From contig NC_079147.1 of assembly GCF_945859685.1 (NCBI RefSeq), positions 12,751,289 through 12,815,288 on the forward strand: 64,000 bases of DNA, read 5' to 3'. Below the pieces are notes generated by a model. That model ran no database searches and was not told the origin of the DNA. It was given only the letters and a program-made list of their open reading frames with translations. Below are positions 20,810 through 32,465 of this stretch, one piece after another (position 1 is the first letter of the stretch; each line of letters starts with the position of its first letter). Both the position numbers and the translations under genes were made by a program. The DNA is from Eupeodes corollae. Lineage: Eukaryota; Arthropoda; Insecta; Diptera; Syrphidae.

Positions 20810-23311
20810 ACCCACATTTACATAATTTGCAGTTTGCTATATTTACTATGTCCTCACTATCGAACTTTTTCAAAACAACTTATAGTCCTAAAGTACTCTT
20901 TATACCTTTTTGAAATCTTGATTTGTCCTTTTTAGAAAATCATTTAAACTTTTTTTTTAAGAAATGTCTTCTCCTATAAACATTTCCATCTAAGATACCT
21001 TAATCTAAAATCTCGTTACTTTCGAAGAGAAATTGTTTCTTTCTGAGCACGTTTCGTTTCAAAACAATTTTCTATATTTAAATTAGTTTTTGAAGTGTAA
21101 TCTTAAGAGAATCTAGTTTTTCATTATTTCGTTTTACAAGAAATAGAAATTTCAAAAAATACAACAAACAAAATAAAAAGAATCTGTTGATGTTGTTCTT
21201 CTGAAGTAGAAGAGGCTAAAGTGCAGGCACGTTTTTCAAATCCTCAAAATGAATAGCTTTACATTAAGGTATATACTACACAGACCTTTCCTATATATTC
21301 TATACTATATACCTACCAAAGGCACTCACGCATAATCCTTAATGATAGCATCCAACACACAAAGGTGAGAGAAACAATTATCCTTGAGAAAAGTTTGTTG
21401 TTTCAAGAAGCTAACATATGCTGTTCACTGTGCAGTACAGTACAAGACAAGAAGTGCAAGAAAGCATTTTATCTTGGCCCCTTCTTCCCTTCCAACTCCT
21501 ATGATGATGAGAAACGATTCTTCACAAACTTTTCCTCTTCAACATCACAAAGTGCATTTATAAACTTTGTTGTCTAAACTAAACAAAAAACAAGAACTCC
21601 CTGCCTCATAACACCATCATAATGATTTGCTTGAAGCTATTAAATCATGAAAAAAGCAAATATTTCTGACTATGAGACAAAAACTATGTTTCGCCTTGAC
21701 TCTTGTTTCTATTTTTCCATTTTAATTTTCTTTGTATGGAAAAAAACATAGAAATCCAAATTCCAAAAGAAAGCAATTCTTTTGGAATTGAAAGATTTCA
21801 AATTGTATGGAAAATTATTGTGAAAACATTCCGTTTGGGTTTTTGGCAAAAATAGTTGTGATTCTGTTTGAAATCTTTGTCTAAACTTGAAAATAATATT
21901 TCTCGACTGCGGCGGAGGACGACGAAGGACGACGGATGGCGGACTGCGAATTCTTGTCCCGAAAGTTGAAACAAAGATCCAATTTTCGAGGTGGAAAGCA
22001 ATTATTTAGTTATGAGCATCATTTCGCTTTAGCATCATAAAACTGGAAACAAAAAGCTAATTTCAACACCAAGCCGTCCCACCCGCCTTTATCCACTGCC
22101 ATTTTCTTCTTTATCGGGCACCCTAACCAGGTGAGCCAGGTGGTGGAACAGCCCGGCAAGCTGTCCTGGATTATTATCCTTTAAGTCCAACAGACGACTC
22201 TCTTTTTCTCACTTTTGTTCACTCGTTCTCGTTCTCTCTGTCTCTCTCTTTCTGTTTCCAAAACTATTGTTTAAGTACACTTTTGTATCGAAATTGTTTT
22301 TAAATTGTTCCTGAAGGACTTTGCAATTCGTCTTAAGTTCTTTCCATGGTATACGAGTATGATGGGTTATTCTGGTGATGATGGGCGGGTAGGGGAGGTA
22401 AGGAGCTAGTGTTGTTTAAGGTGATGGTTATTGTGCAATTGTTCATAGTTTTACAGAGTTCAAGGGAGATATTTCAAAAATTATAAACTTGTTGTGTGCT
22501 GTGAATAAAGTGAATGGTGGAAGTTTTTTTTTGTTTCATGAGAAACTGGAGCAAGAAAGTGGAACATAATATTTCGACAAGAATTCTTAAGGGGAGGAGG
22601 CGTTGTTCGGGGAAAATTGTCGAGAGCAGCAATAAGGATCAAGTAAGGCTATTCTACGGTTTGTTTAAAGGGCGATACCAGATAATTTTAAGTTCTTCTA
22701 TACATAGTTTTGAAAAGAGCTGAAACTTTGAAATTGAAACTATAGAGCTGTTGCTTCAGATGTTTGTGGCTTAATTCAACTTAAATATGCTTAAGTAAAT
22801 ATTATTTTCGTGTCAAAGACTTAAATGTTGGCAGAAATAAATAAATAAAAGAAAGTACATAGTGGTTTAGTCTGTGAGAAGAATATTTGACCATACCCGA
22901 AAAAGTCGGACACAAGAAAGCTTGCTAAAGTGATGACGAAAAGATAGAAGTACTCATATGTTCAATTTAATTCTGTGTAGAAACATAGAACTCTTTTTTA
23001 AAGACAAAGAACAGCCATTCAAAGTGGAATTAGAATAGAAACTGCAGTTTAGTCTTTTACCAACGGAGTCCAAGACATAAACTCCATCACACCTTGAGCG
23101 AGCAACCAAAAAATACACCAACCCAAGGAAGAATACATAATCGTGAAGTTCAATAACATGAAGACAGGTCTCTTAACGATTTCATGTATAACCATTTAAG
23201 TCCCTCAACTATCTGCATCGGAGATCACTACATGAAAATGGATGCTGAATTTAATAAACAGTGTTTTAAAATTTTGGTCTATCACCTTGATTCCGACAAG
23301 ACATTAACCAC
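20810..23311. other. Unassigned AT-rich DNA
   Basis: No transposon motif and no convincing gene was found. Notable textures are a GGACGACGAAGGACGACGGAT patch near 21915-21945, a CT-rich run at about 22200-22255 (TTCTCTCTGTCTCTCTC) and GGTGATGATGGGCGGGTAGG near 22380. This is among the least TE-like stretches of the window and may be host intergenic or intronic DNA. Confidence 0.35.
23304..23311. repeat. Left 8-bp target duplication TTAACCAC of hAT-type element
   Basis: TTAACCAC occurs immediately left of the terminal TAGGGTGGGCC and again at 32466-32473 immediately right of the terminal GACCCACCCTA. Positions 2 (T) and 7 (A) fit the nTnnnnAn preference of hAT insertion sites. Confidence 0.7.
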
Positions 23312-24080
23312 TAGGGTGGGCCGAATTTCAATTTTTTGGATTTTTAACAGGGCTTAGCTATTTTAAGATGCTAAATGGTCCTCGTTAGCTTATACGTGAA
23401 GTTAAATTTTAATATTTTAAGCCTAATAGCATCTGGATTGTTGTTTAATTTTGCCTTAAAATCTCACATCCTTTCCTCCACTTATTTTTATCAGATTTCA
23501 CTAAAAGTAAGGCCTGATTTTTTAGTAAAACCTTTCTAAAACTAAATAATATTATTATTATAATATACAATATCATTCTTGAAATTAAAGACATTAATTA
23601 TTGAAAGTACATATTGGGAAATATTATATATTTGAATACATTTCAAATTCCCGCCAATCGTGCATCGGCCATATTTAATTTAAATATTCTAAACTCAAAC
23701 GTAGAAGAAGAAGAAAATTAAATACAAATTCATTCTTTTTGAGTAACAACCAAGAGCAAGAGCCACACTTATCACTTCTTACAATTAGTCCGTTTGTTCG
23801 TTTATGAATTAAAGAAAAAGGTAACTTTGAGCTCTTAATATATCCGATTATTATTTTATTCTGTGTTAAATTATAGACAAAGTCTATTTGTTTTGTGTCA
23901 TCAAGAGAATGGAACGCATTCGAAATAGTTGGAAATCTCCTTTCTTTGGTAATATTGACGAATTAAAAGACAACATATTGCCAACCTACGAAGAGGTGAT
24001 GAAGTTTTATGAGGGGACCCGACATAAAATTAAATATGAAAGGCTAACTAAAAAAGAACCAACCCAACATTTAAAGAAAT

Positions 24081-24093
24081 AGAAGCTGTGGTA
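24081..24093. repeat. Left 13-bp target duplication of the RTE insertion
   Basis: AGAAGCTGTGGTA at 24081-24093 is repeated exactly at 27558-27570, directly after the AAGT-repeat tail of the LINE. Removing the insertion and one copy restores a continuous reading frame (EAVVAAKLADV) in the interrupted transposase. Confidence 0.9.
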
Positions 24094-24523
24094 TGGTATG
24101 GATGTTCAAATGGTAGACATGTGCATTCAAGAGGACACAAGCGTCCACAGGTTTTTCTCAAAACCCACCTCTGTCTATCAACTCCTACTCTCACCTCCCC
24201 GCGGTGAACATCGGGTGCCTAGTACCTCAACTGGAGATTGGGTTCCAACCCCAGTGGAAAGCAAGTGGCAGCAAACGAGAGAGGGGGGAGAGGTGTTTCC
24301 ACTAAGGCACCTCTCCTTATCCAGGCGGCAGCGGACGAATTCTCGAGATGGAATCAACGGTGGCGTTTACAGTTCCAGTAAGGTCGAACTACTTAGTGAA
24401 CACCTTATAGGGCTTCTTCGACATATTCGGAGCCCAGGCCTATAAGGAGCGGTTCATCCGGCTCCCCTTCCTTGGAGATATACTAAGGATCTGGCCCTCC
24501 AGGTTGGGGGTTGTGCCGTCGGG

Positions 24524-25383
24524 GTGACTTCCTGGCCACGTAAAAACATCATAGTTTCGAAGCAACAACAAGGCTCGGATACGGACGGATTCACTGTTGA
24601 CAACCCACGCAAACGAAATAAGGACAATGAACTTCGGATATGTACGTGGAATGTTAGGTCCCTTAACAGACCACGTGCAGCCGAACAATTAGCGGAAGCC
24701 CTTAACTGCTGCAAGGCAGATATTACAGCCATCCAAGAAGTGCGATGGGATGGACCGGGCAAACGCAAACTAAAAGACTGCGATATCTACTACGGCGACT
24801 GCTACCGAGAACAAAGACAGCGTCTATTTGGGTGTGGATTTGTTGTTGGAACTAGGCTCAGGCAAAAAGTCTTGAGTTTCAACAGTGTGAGCGAGCGCAT
24901 CACGACAATCCGTATCAAGGCTAAATTCGCCAATATAAGCCTAATATGCGCGCATGCCCCAACAGAGGAGAAAGATGAAGACACCAAAGATATGTTCTTC
25001 GAGCTCTTGGACAAGACATATGAGCAGTGCCTTGGCTATGACATTAAAATTGTCTTAGGAGATTTTAATGCCAAGCTAGGAAGAGAAGACATCTTTGGTG
25101 GCATAATCGGGAGATACAGCCTGCACGACACTACCTCCGACAACGGATTCAGGCTGGTCGATTTCGCTGCGGGGCGAGACGTTCTGGTAGCTAGTACGCA
25201 GCACAAGGGGACATGGAAACCTCCTGATCAATCAACCGTCAACCAGATTGACCACATTGCGATCGACGCAGTATCCAGGATATCCGAACATTCCGAGAGG
25301 CCAACATTGACTCGGACCACTACCTCGTTGTAGCCAAGGTACGGCTACGGATATCCCGATCCAAGCCAAAACAAGGAAGTACT
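24524..25383 (+). pseudogene. RTE endonuclease domain (EEP family)
   Basis: The frame gives LRICTWNVRSLN, TAIQEVRWDG, GFVVGTRL, ISLICAHAPTEE, IVLGDFNAK (catalytic D-N), SDNGFRLVDFAA and NQIDHIAID, which are the ordered motifs of the exonuclease-endonuclease-phosphatase fold that nicks target DNA. At about 25270 a 13-base deletion relative to the 38-40 kb copy shifts the frame. The true continuation RSIQDIRTFREANIDSDHYL (with the catalytic SDH) runs in the next frame to join the RT frame at 25384, while the original frame ends at 25333. The initiating codon is uncertain; the frame before WNVRS is open to about 24500. Confidence 0.82.
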
Positions 25384-27507
25384 GTGAGAAGATTCGACGT
25401 TAGACGGCTACAATCGCAAGAGACTGCCATGTCCTTTTCCGATCGAGTCTCTAATAACCTCCTAAGGAGTCCTATGCTTCCTGCATTAAGCATTGAAAAC
25501 CAGTGGCAACATTGCCTTGCAGCCATCAGAGATGCCGCCTCTGAAGTGATAGGTTTCACACGGCCACCACAGCGAAACCCCTGGTTTGACGACGAATGCC
25601 GGCAAGCTCACGCAGCGAAACAACAGGCATACAAAACGGCGCTGCACAAAAGGACGAGAGCTGCTCGCGAGCTCTACAAGCAGAAGAGGAGAGAGGAACA
25701 CCGGCTTCTTAGACGGAAAAAAAGAGAGCATGAGAAGCGCGCGATCGAGGAGATAGAGGGATGTCACAACAGGAATGAGGTTCGTAAATTTTACCAAAAG
25801 GTAAAAAAAACCTCCCAAGGGTACCAGCCACGAACCGAAGCCTGTAAAGACGGTCAGAAGAACATCGTAGTAGAACCGCAGTCGATGTTGAGAATATGGA
25901 AAGATCACTTCTCCAAATTATATAACATCGACGACGAACCGAATTCCGCTGTAAGGGAGGTAGAACCACTCAACCTCGGCGACGCAGATCAACAATTCCG
26001 CCTACCCGACCTTGACGAAGTGAAGATAGCTATATCTAAACTTAAGTCAAACAAAGCTGCTGGAGCTGACGGCATCGCTGCCGAACTATTCAAAGCAGCA
26101 GGCGATGACGTGGTAGGGAGCATGCACCAACTCATCTGCAAAATATGGTCGGAAGAAAGCATGCCCGATGAGTGGAATCTCAGCATAGTGTGCCCGATAC
26201 ATAAGAAAGGAGACCCTCTAAACTGCGCCAAATACAGAGGCATTAGTCTCCTTAACATTGCGTATAAGATCCTCTCTGCCGTATTATGTGAACGTCTGAA
26301 GCCATTCGTCAACAACCTGATTGGTCCTTATCAGTGTGGCTTCAGACCAGGAAAGTCCACTATCGACCAAATATTCACACTACGGCAGATCTTTGAAAAA
26401 ACCCAGGAGCTTCAAATCGATACCCACCATCTCTTTATCGATTTTAAAGCCGCGTATGACAGCATCTATAGGGAAGAGCTCTACCGAGCAATGTCTAGTT
26501 TTGGCATCCCTGTCAAACTTATCCGTTTGTCCAGAATGACGATGGAGAATGCACGCTGCTCTATCAAGGTCGGAAAAGATCTTACCGATGCATTTGATGT
26601 CAAAAAAGGTTTTAGACAAGGCGATGCACTGTCATGCGACTTCTTCAACATCGTTCTGGAAAGAATTGTGCAAAACTCAACCGTCAACACTAGAGGCACA
26701 ATCTTCCAAAGATCCATCCAATTACTCGGATACGCAGATGATATTGACATAATTGGAAGATCAAAGCGGGATGTCAGTGGAGCGTTTTTGAGCATTTCGA
26801 CGGAAGCGCAGAAGATGGGTTTAGTGGTCAATGAGGGCAAGACCAAGTATATGCTGTCATCAAAAAAGGACACTGAACGACGACGTCTTGGACAAAACGT
26901 CACCATGGACAGCTTTAACTTTGATATAGTTAAGGACTTTGTCTAGCTAGGCACCGCTATTAATGCAGACAACGACACCAGCACTGAAATCAAACGAAGA
27001 ATAACTCTTGCAAATCGCTGCTTCTTTGGACTTAGAAGGCAATTGAGAAGTAAAGTCCTCTCTCGAGCATGTATGATCACCATCTATAAGACACTCATCA
27101 TCCCGGTTCTCATTTATGGCGCTGAGGCCTGGACCTTGTCAAAGAAAGATGAGAGCTTCTTAGGATGCTTCGAGAGAAAAATTCTTCGGGCGATTTTTGG
27201 TCCTGTACGCATAGATGGAGAATGGAGGAGAAGATATAACGACGAGCTGTACGGGCTGTACAGCGACACTGACCTAGTTAGCAGAATCAAAGTCCAACGG
27301 CTTAGATGGCTAGGTCATGTAGAGCGGATGGACATCAACGCTCCAGCCCGGAAGGTCTTCGAATCCAATCCCGAGGGACGGCGCAGTAGAGGAAGACCGC
27401 GACTCAGGTGGCGCACCCAGGTGGGAGAGGACCTCAACCAACTTGGCGTGCGAAACTGGAGACAGCTAGCTAGGGACCGAGCTGGCTGGAGACGCTTGTT
27501 GGTTTAG
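25384..27507 (+). pseudogene. RTE reverse transcriptase and C-terminal region
   Basis: A basic linker rich in KQKRREEHRLLRRKK precedes the RT. RT motifs in order are SKLKSNKAAGADGIAAELFK, CPIHKKGDPLNCAKYRGISL, GPYQCGFRPGKSTIDQIF, LFIDFKAAYDSI, GFRQGDALSCDFFN and YADDIDIIG, the active-site aspartates being present. GLVVNEGKTKYM follows. A TAG stop at 26944-26946 replaces a histidine codon seen in the copy at 38-40 kb, and the frame continues through IPVLIYGAEAWTLSKKDE, RWLGHVERMD and WRQLARDRAGWRRLL to a stop at 27505-27507. The many minus-strand frames here are shadows. Confidence 0.85.
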
Positions 27508-27540
27508 GCCCAGGTCCGCCCCGGACTGTAGCGCCACCTT

Positions 27541-27557
27541 AAGTAAGTAAGTAAGTA
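27541..27557 (+). repeat. AAGT simple-repeat tail of RTE
   Basis: Four to five AAGT units end the LINE just before the right target duplication. The same ACTTACTT sequence in reverse begins the copies at 34125 and 38232. Confidence 0.8.
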
Positions 27558-29350
27558 AGAAGCTGTGGTAGCTGCAAAATTGGCAGACGTATAAGCGAAA
27601 TCTTCTATGCCTACAGTAGAACCGAAACGAATCAAGGTAATACTACAAACATATCATGTATAGTGTAACATTCTTAAGTCTCACCCAAAAATACCGGAAG
27701 AGAAATTGGGAGAAATTTGTGTAAAAAACAAGATCTTATTTGATATTTCAGCTTGCAAATGCCAAACCTTACTTAAATGTACTTGTTCTTAAAACAAATA
27801 AGTACATATTAGGGAACGCAATTTCATAATAGATCAGGTGAAAGGTGGTTTTGACGTTGATACAACAAAAAAAATGACAAAAGCGCTGAAAAGAAAATAG
27901 TTACGAGAAGAGAAAAAGCTACAAAAAGTAGCTTAACTATATACGGAAAAGTTGAGTAGTACATTGGAATCCATATGTGTCCAAACGGATTGCGAGGAAC
28001 CAAATTTTTAAATTGGATTGTCGACTCCAGTGACTGAATCAGCGAGCACTTCTAAGATTTTAGTTGATTTCGCTTTACTTTCAAAAACATGCGACAGATT
28101 TAAAGTGTCAGACAGTGCGAGAGCAGCCATTGTCTCAGCAGTTCTGCATGCATCGAAAGACAAAATAATAGTCAAAAATAAGCTGTGTCGATAAAGACAA
28201 AAAACCGGGAAAATGTGATTTCACAACATACTGTTTCACTGATTCTTACATGTTCTTTGATGGAAGAAAGGATCAGACTAACTTTATCTGAAAAAGATGG
28301 CAACAAAAAAAACAAAGCATACTTTAGGAAAACATTTCGTTAATAAAAGAACCTGACGCGAAGTTCTTAGGCTACATTCCACCATCTTCAGGCACAGCAA
28401 AGTGTATAGAACAAGAAATATTAACTTTTTTATGTATGCAGATATATCAATGGATAGTTTTATTGCAAATGGATGTGATGGATCAAATGTAGATGTTGAT
28501 AAAAACGGCGGAATCGTACAGATGCTGGAAAAAGATTATATAGGCTATTGCAGTGGATCATTTGTTTATTGTATATGAATGAAATGCCATTTAGGCATCT
28601 GTTTCAACACTTTGATGGCGTCATTGGAAAAGAACTCGAAAAATGTGAAAAATTACCATTAACTCAGTTCCAACCTATTCCGACGAACTCGCCTGAATTC
28701 TTAGGCTTCATGTTTCAACAGAGTTGGCTTCTGCAAATCTTATCACCCTTGCAATGAACACCTTCAAGGTTTACGCTCCGGTATGGTTTTCTATTAAAAC
28801 TCACCCTAGTTGTAAAGATGGATCTAGAAACTTGTTCAAACTCATCGAGCAAACCAGATATCTGCCAACAAATTTAAAAGCTGTTATTGACCCAGTTATT
28901 CAAAGGAACAGCTATTTCGCACATCCCGAAAATTTACTCCTTGTAATGAACACAGATCCCCAGCCAAATATTCGTGAATTAGCTGCTCGTCAAGTTTTAA
29001 AAGCTAGATCAACAACTTCAAAAAAATTGCGCCTGTTCCAAATCCCGAAAGTATATTTCAATGCTTCAACATATTACGATCTTTTGAGTTGGCAAGACAA
29101 AATTACTGAGCCACCGATATTAAAATCGATAACCGAAGAAAATCCCAGAATGTTGGATGGAAAATTGGAAATTGGATGCGCCTTCCTTGTCACACTCAAG
29201 CTGTTGAACGGGCAATAAAAACTTTGTGTGGTAGCTTAAGCAGACAAGACAAACTTCAAAAGTTCTATAGAAGCCGGCTGTGTTTTTTTGTGCTCTCTTA
29301 AATTTATTTGTTTAAAATGAATTCTAATTGTGATAAATGCTTAAAGGTTA

Positions 29351-31432
29351 TTGATGATATTTCCTTTCTTTCTTTTGTGTTGTTTGTGGCAGAATCATAC
29401 CATCATAGAATCGGGGTGTATCAACTTAATCGATAAAAAAGAAATTATCACTTTCAAATCAAATAAACATTTGTTCTTTAAATGCGAAAAGTGCATTCTT
29501 ATTCCTTTAAAACTGTGTATTGACAAATTGAGAGAACTTTCTATGTTGCTCGATGTTCCATCTTCTCAAAGTGCAACACCTTCTCTGGATCTGAGTCGAA
29601 ACATCCGTATCTCTACTCGTGCTCAGAGAACAACAAGTTTAAGTGTAACTGATAAAAAGAAACAGTCAATTACTAATACGAAAAACAAAAAAGTTTCTCT
29701 CGGAGAAACCTCTACACCTCAGAGTCGCTCTTCGTTAAAAAATAACGTTCCTTCGCGTTCCTCTCTCACTCCCTCATCAACGAAATTGTTATCAACTTCT
29801 ACGATATCAAATTCAAATAAAGTCAAATTGGCATCGAAATTGAAGAATGTTCCTACGACAATAATAGATGTTGATGCTAGCAACATTGACAACAGTGATA
29901 AAAACAATTCAATTGAAACAGATGTTGTTGTTGATGCTCGCGATGACGTTAGTAATGTTGACGATATTGGTGATGTTAATGTTGATAGAGTAAAATTTGT
30001 TGCTATTGATGATCGTGATGCCTGCGAAAGTGGAAAACTTGTTGCTGACGCTGTTATAAACAATAATGTTACATCGGACAATAATGTTGAAGGTGAAAGT
30101 GAAAAACTTGTTGCTGTTGATGATGGTGTGGCTGAAGCTGTTGTAAGCAATAATGTTACATCGAACAAAAATGTTGCAGGTACTAGTAAGTGTAAGAAAC
30201 AAAAACATTTAATAGGCAGCGATGTTCTCGCCGTCTCCGTTCTTCCTTCCGTACCTAAAATACGTTTTATACATGTTTCTCGGCTTAAAAACACTGTCAA
30301 TGAAAACGACATTACGAAATTTGTAGCACAAAAGCTAAATCTGCCAGCAGAGAACCTTGTTTGTGCTAAATTGATGAAGAATGATGCAGATATTTCTCAA
30401 CTGCGTTTCATAAATTTTAAACTTGGTGTACCTTCGAGATCTTTCGATGCTGTTCTTCAATCATCTTTATGGCCAACTGGAGTACAAGTTAAGCAGTTTT
30501 TGAACCATCCAAAAAACGGACTAGGCCAAAAACAAAATCAAACGTCAATGAATGATCTTCAAATTTTTAGCTTCAACAAGTATTTTTACATCTTTTATCA
30601 TAATGCGAGTGGTATGAGAACCAAATCGCATGATTTCTATATTGCTGCCCAGGACTGTCCATACGACATTATAGCTTTAACTGAAACTTGGTTAAATGAG
30701 AACTTTTTGAATGGTGAATATTTCCCTTCCGATTACATCGTCTTTCGCAAAGATCGTCAAACTGGTCAAACTAGAGGAGGAGGAGTTTTGTTGGCTGTTC
30801 AATCAAATTTTACATGTAGAGAAATTAGACTACCTTATAATTCTTTCGAAATTGATCAGATTTGTGTTTGTGTAGATTTATTTATCCAATCTTTTAAATG
30901 TATTCATTTATATATTTTCGTATCATATATCCCACCTTCATTTCAAAATCTTTTGTATGAGTCTCACATTAAAAATATTGTAGAAATTGCTAATGATAAA
31001 GATGAAAATTGTTATTTTGTAGTTGTTGGTGATTTTAACTTGCCTAATATTAATTGGAAATTCTCAGATGATGAAAAGCAATTATTTCCTTATAATGTTG
31101 TCAAAGATTATGAATATAATGTTATTGATAGTTTATCAGCCTTAAATATGTATCAAATTAACAATATTCCTAATTCTATTGGTCGTATTTTGGGTTTAAT
31201 TTTTATTGATAATTGCCTTGAAACTCAATGTAATGAACCATCTTATAAGATGTTAGAAAATAGCATTCATCACAAGGCAATTGAAATAATTTTAAATTTT
31301 TCAGTTTTAAATGAATCTAAATCTAAAAATAATTCACAATTGTATGATTTTAAAAAAGCTGATTATGATTCCATAAAAACTTATTTAAACACAGTAGATT
31401 GGCAACAAATCTTAAGCAGTAAAGATACTTAA
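29351..31432 (+). pseudogene. Fused ORF1-endonuclease polyprotein of CR1-like LINE
   Basis: One uninterrupted frame of 693 codons joins an ORF1 protein to an EEP endonuclease. The ORF1 part has a Ser/Thr-rich region (residues about 75-170), an acidic Asp/Val/Asn-rich region with an internal repeat (about 175-285), and PKIRFIHVSRLKNTVNENDI (about 303), the fold usual near the ORF1 C-terminus. The endonuclease starts near YIFYHNASGMRTKSHDFY (about 410) with ALTETWLNE, GGGVLLAVQ, VVGDFNLPNINW, and a degraded HH near residue 655 in place of the usual SDH. The extreme N-terminus lies in another frame (29317). Separate ORFs are usual, so the fusion may be a deletion product. Confidence 0.65.
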
Positions 31433-31562
31433 CAAGCTTTTACTCAGTTTCGGAACATTTTAGATTCAGCGGTTTCTTCTTACGTTCCTGAAAAAAACTT
31501 TATTTAAAAATTCAAATAAACCTATTTGGTTCAACAAAAGTATATCAAGACTGAAAAATGTC

Positions 31563-32160
31563 ATGAATAAACTTAATAAAATTAAAAAATCTTTAATTCA
31601 TTTCAATGAACAGTTCAAACAAATAAGAAGGAAGTATGAGTTTTTGAAAAAAAATTTATACAAGCAATACATCTCGTCTCTTGAATCAAATATTAAGAAT
31701 GACCCTAAGAGTTGTTGGTCATTTATTAACACGAAAAGAAACTCAACTGGGATTCCAACTAGCATGACTTATAATAATGTGTTGTCCGATGATATTAATA
31801 TAATTTGCAATAACTTCGCGTCGTTCTTTCAATCTAATTTTATAAATCTTAAATTAGACTATGCTAACTCAATAAATTCAGATCCTATGTTGATCTTGGT
31901 AATTTACAGTTATCTGTAGATAATGTCTTACAAGTACTTTTATCTCTTGAAAACAATTTCTCTATTTCACCAGACAATATTCCACCAATTCTTTTAAAAA
32001 CTTGTGCTAATATACTTGCTACACCACTTTGTATAATATTTAACCTTTTTTAAGTAGTGGTGAGTTCTTAGATGAATGGAAATACTCTATAATAACTCCC
32101 CTTCAAAAAACAGATGAAAAGCTGAAAACCTATGCCAAAATTCGACAGCTACGTTTAATT
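31563..32160 (+). pseudogene. CR1-like RT, N-terminal portion only
   Basis: After a gap of broken frame, 31563-31919 gives the pre-RT linker (FLKKNLYKQYISSLESNIK, DPKSCWSFINTKR). Next, in the following frame, come SISPDNIPPILLKTCANILA (RT motif 1) and EWKYSIITPLQKTDEKLKTY (motif 2). Nothing of the palm motif YADD follows. Confidence 0.6.
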
Positions 32161-32465
32161 TTAATTTAATTTTGCTTTAGTTTTAGTTTTATTTATCAAA
32201 TTTTTCTATTATTTTTGAGTTACTAATTATGTATTATTTAAATGTTACTGTTTCTTAAATAAATACAAATAGAAGTATTTATTTTGTATTGTATAAAAAG
32301 TAGTTTTAATCGATTCAAACTTTAACATTAAACCGAAGGCAGAAGATAAAGTCTGATGACAGCCAAACTTAATACCATTGTTTTACTCATTGTTTGACAC
32401 CATTTCAGCACTGTGCCCGAAGAGAAATCAAACTTTTTTTATCCATACAAGTGTGACCCACCCTA

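Larger units (their letters stand above)
24094..27557 (+). mobile_element. RTE-clade non-LTR retrotransposon, nearly full length
   Basis: The 3464-bp insertion is bounded by the 13-bp duplication. It has a 5' untranslated part (24094-24520), an apurinic-like endonuclease, a reverse transcriptase, a C-terminal region and a short 3' end finishing in GCCACCTTAAGTAAGTAAG repeats. A short tail of simple repeats in place of poly(A) and a compact EN-RT layout are typical of the RTE clade. Compared with the antisense copy at 38232-40344, this copy lacks 13 bases near 25270 (a frameshift) and has a stop codon at 26944-26946, so it is recently inactivated. Confidence 0.85.
23909..29301 (+). pseudogene. 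Uncharacterised transposase-like protein, decayed, interrupted at 24094-27570
   Basis: The reading starts MERIRNSWKSPFFGN (23909) and continues LPTYEEVMKFYEGTRHKIK and KEIEAVVAAKLADV across the RTE insertion. After 27571, in changing frames, come MPTVEPKRIKVILQTYHV, FDISACKC-x4-KCTCSKNK (a possible zinc-binding cysteine cluster), VSDSARAAIVSAVLHASK, FLGYIPPSSGTAK, NGCDGSNVD, QWIICLLYMNEMPFRHLFQH, then (28724-29218) TFKVYAPVWFSIKTHPSCKD, AVIDPVIQRNSYFAHPENLL and finally RLPCHTQAVERAIKTLCG. From memory this resembles an abundant, unnamed family of predicted proteins in aphids, Hydra and other animals. CDG, CxxH/Y and ER could correspond to hAT RNase H-fold motifs. Many stops; inactive. Confidence 0.6.
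29279..32275 (+). mobile_element. CR1-like LINE with RT deletion, inside the hAT-type element
   Basis: The element begins where the transposase frame ends (about 29279), with an ATG at 29317 and an N-terminus starting NSNCDKCLKVIDD. It contains ORF1, endonuclease and only the first part of the RT, followed at about 32160 by 3' untranslated-type sequence ending AAATAAATACAAAT. ATAGAAG at about 29268-29274 and 32269-32275 may be the target duplication, but this is weak. The jump from the early RT motif (EWKYSIITPLQKTDEKLK) to the 3' end implies loss of about 1.5 kb of RT. Confidence 0.65.
23312..32465 (+). mobile_element. hAT-type DNA transposon with unfamiliar transposase, split by RTE and CR1-like insertions
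   Basis: The ends form a short inverted repeat, TAGGGTGGGCC at 23312-23322 and GACCCACCCTA at 32455-32465, with one mismatch. Both ends are flanked by the direct 8-bp duplication TTAACCAC. Short TIRs beginning TAGGG and an 8-bp duplication are hallmarks of the hAT superfamily. Removing the RTE element (24094-27557 plus its duplication) and the CR1-like block (about 29280-32270) leaves about 2.7 kb. That is the right size for an autonomous DNA transposon with one transposase of about 800 codons, and the decayed protein at 23909-24093 and 27571-29278 fills it. The link between termini and protein is an inference from position. Confidence 0.65.

Noticed and set aside
29719..30312. Minus-strand frame of 197 codons opposite LINE ORF1
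   Set aside because: Complement of the acidic ORF1 coding sequence; Ser/Thr-rich shadow with no independent support.
29268..32275. ATAGAAG as target duplication of the CR1-like element
   Set aside because: Only seven bases in AT-rich DNA, and the left boundary is uncertain; mentioned but not called as a feature.
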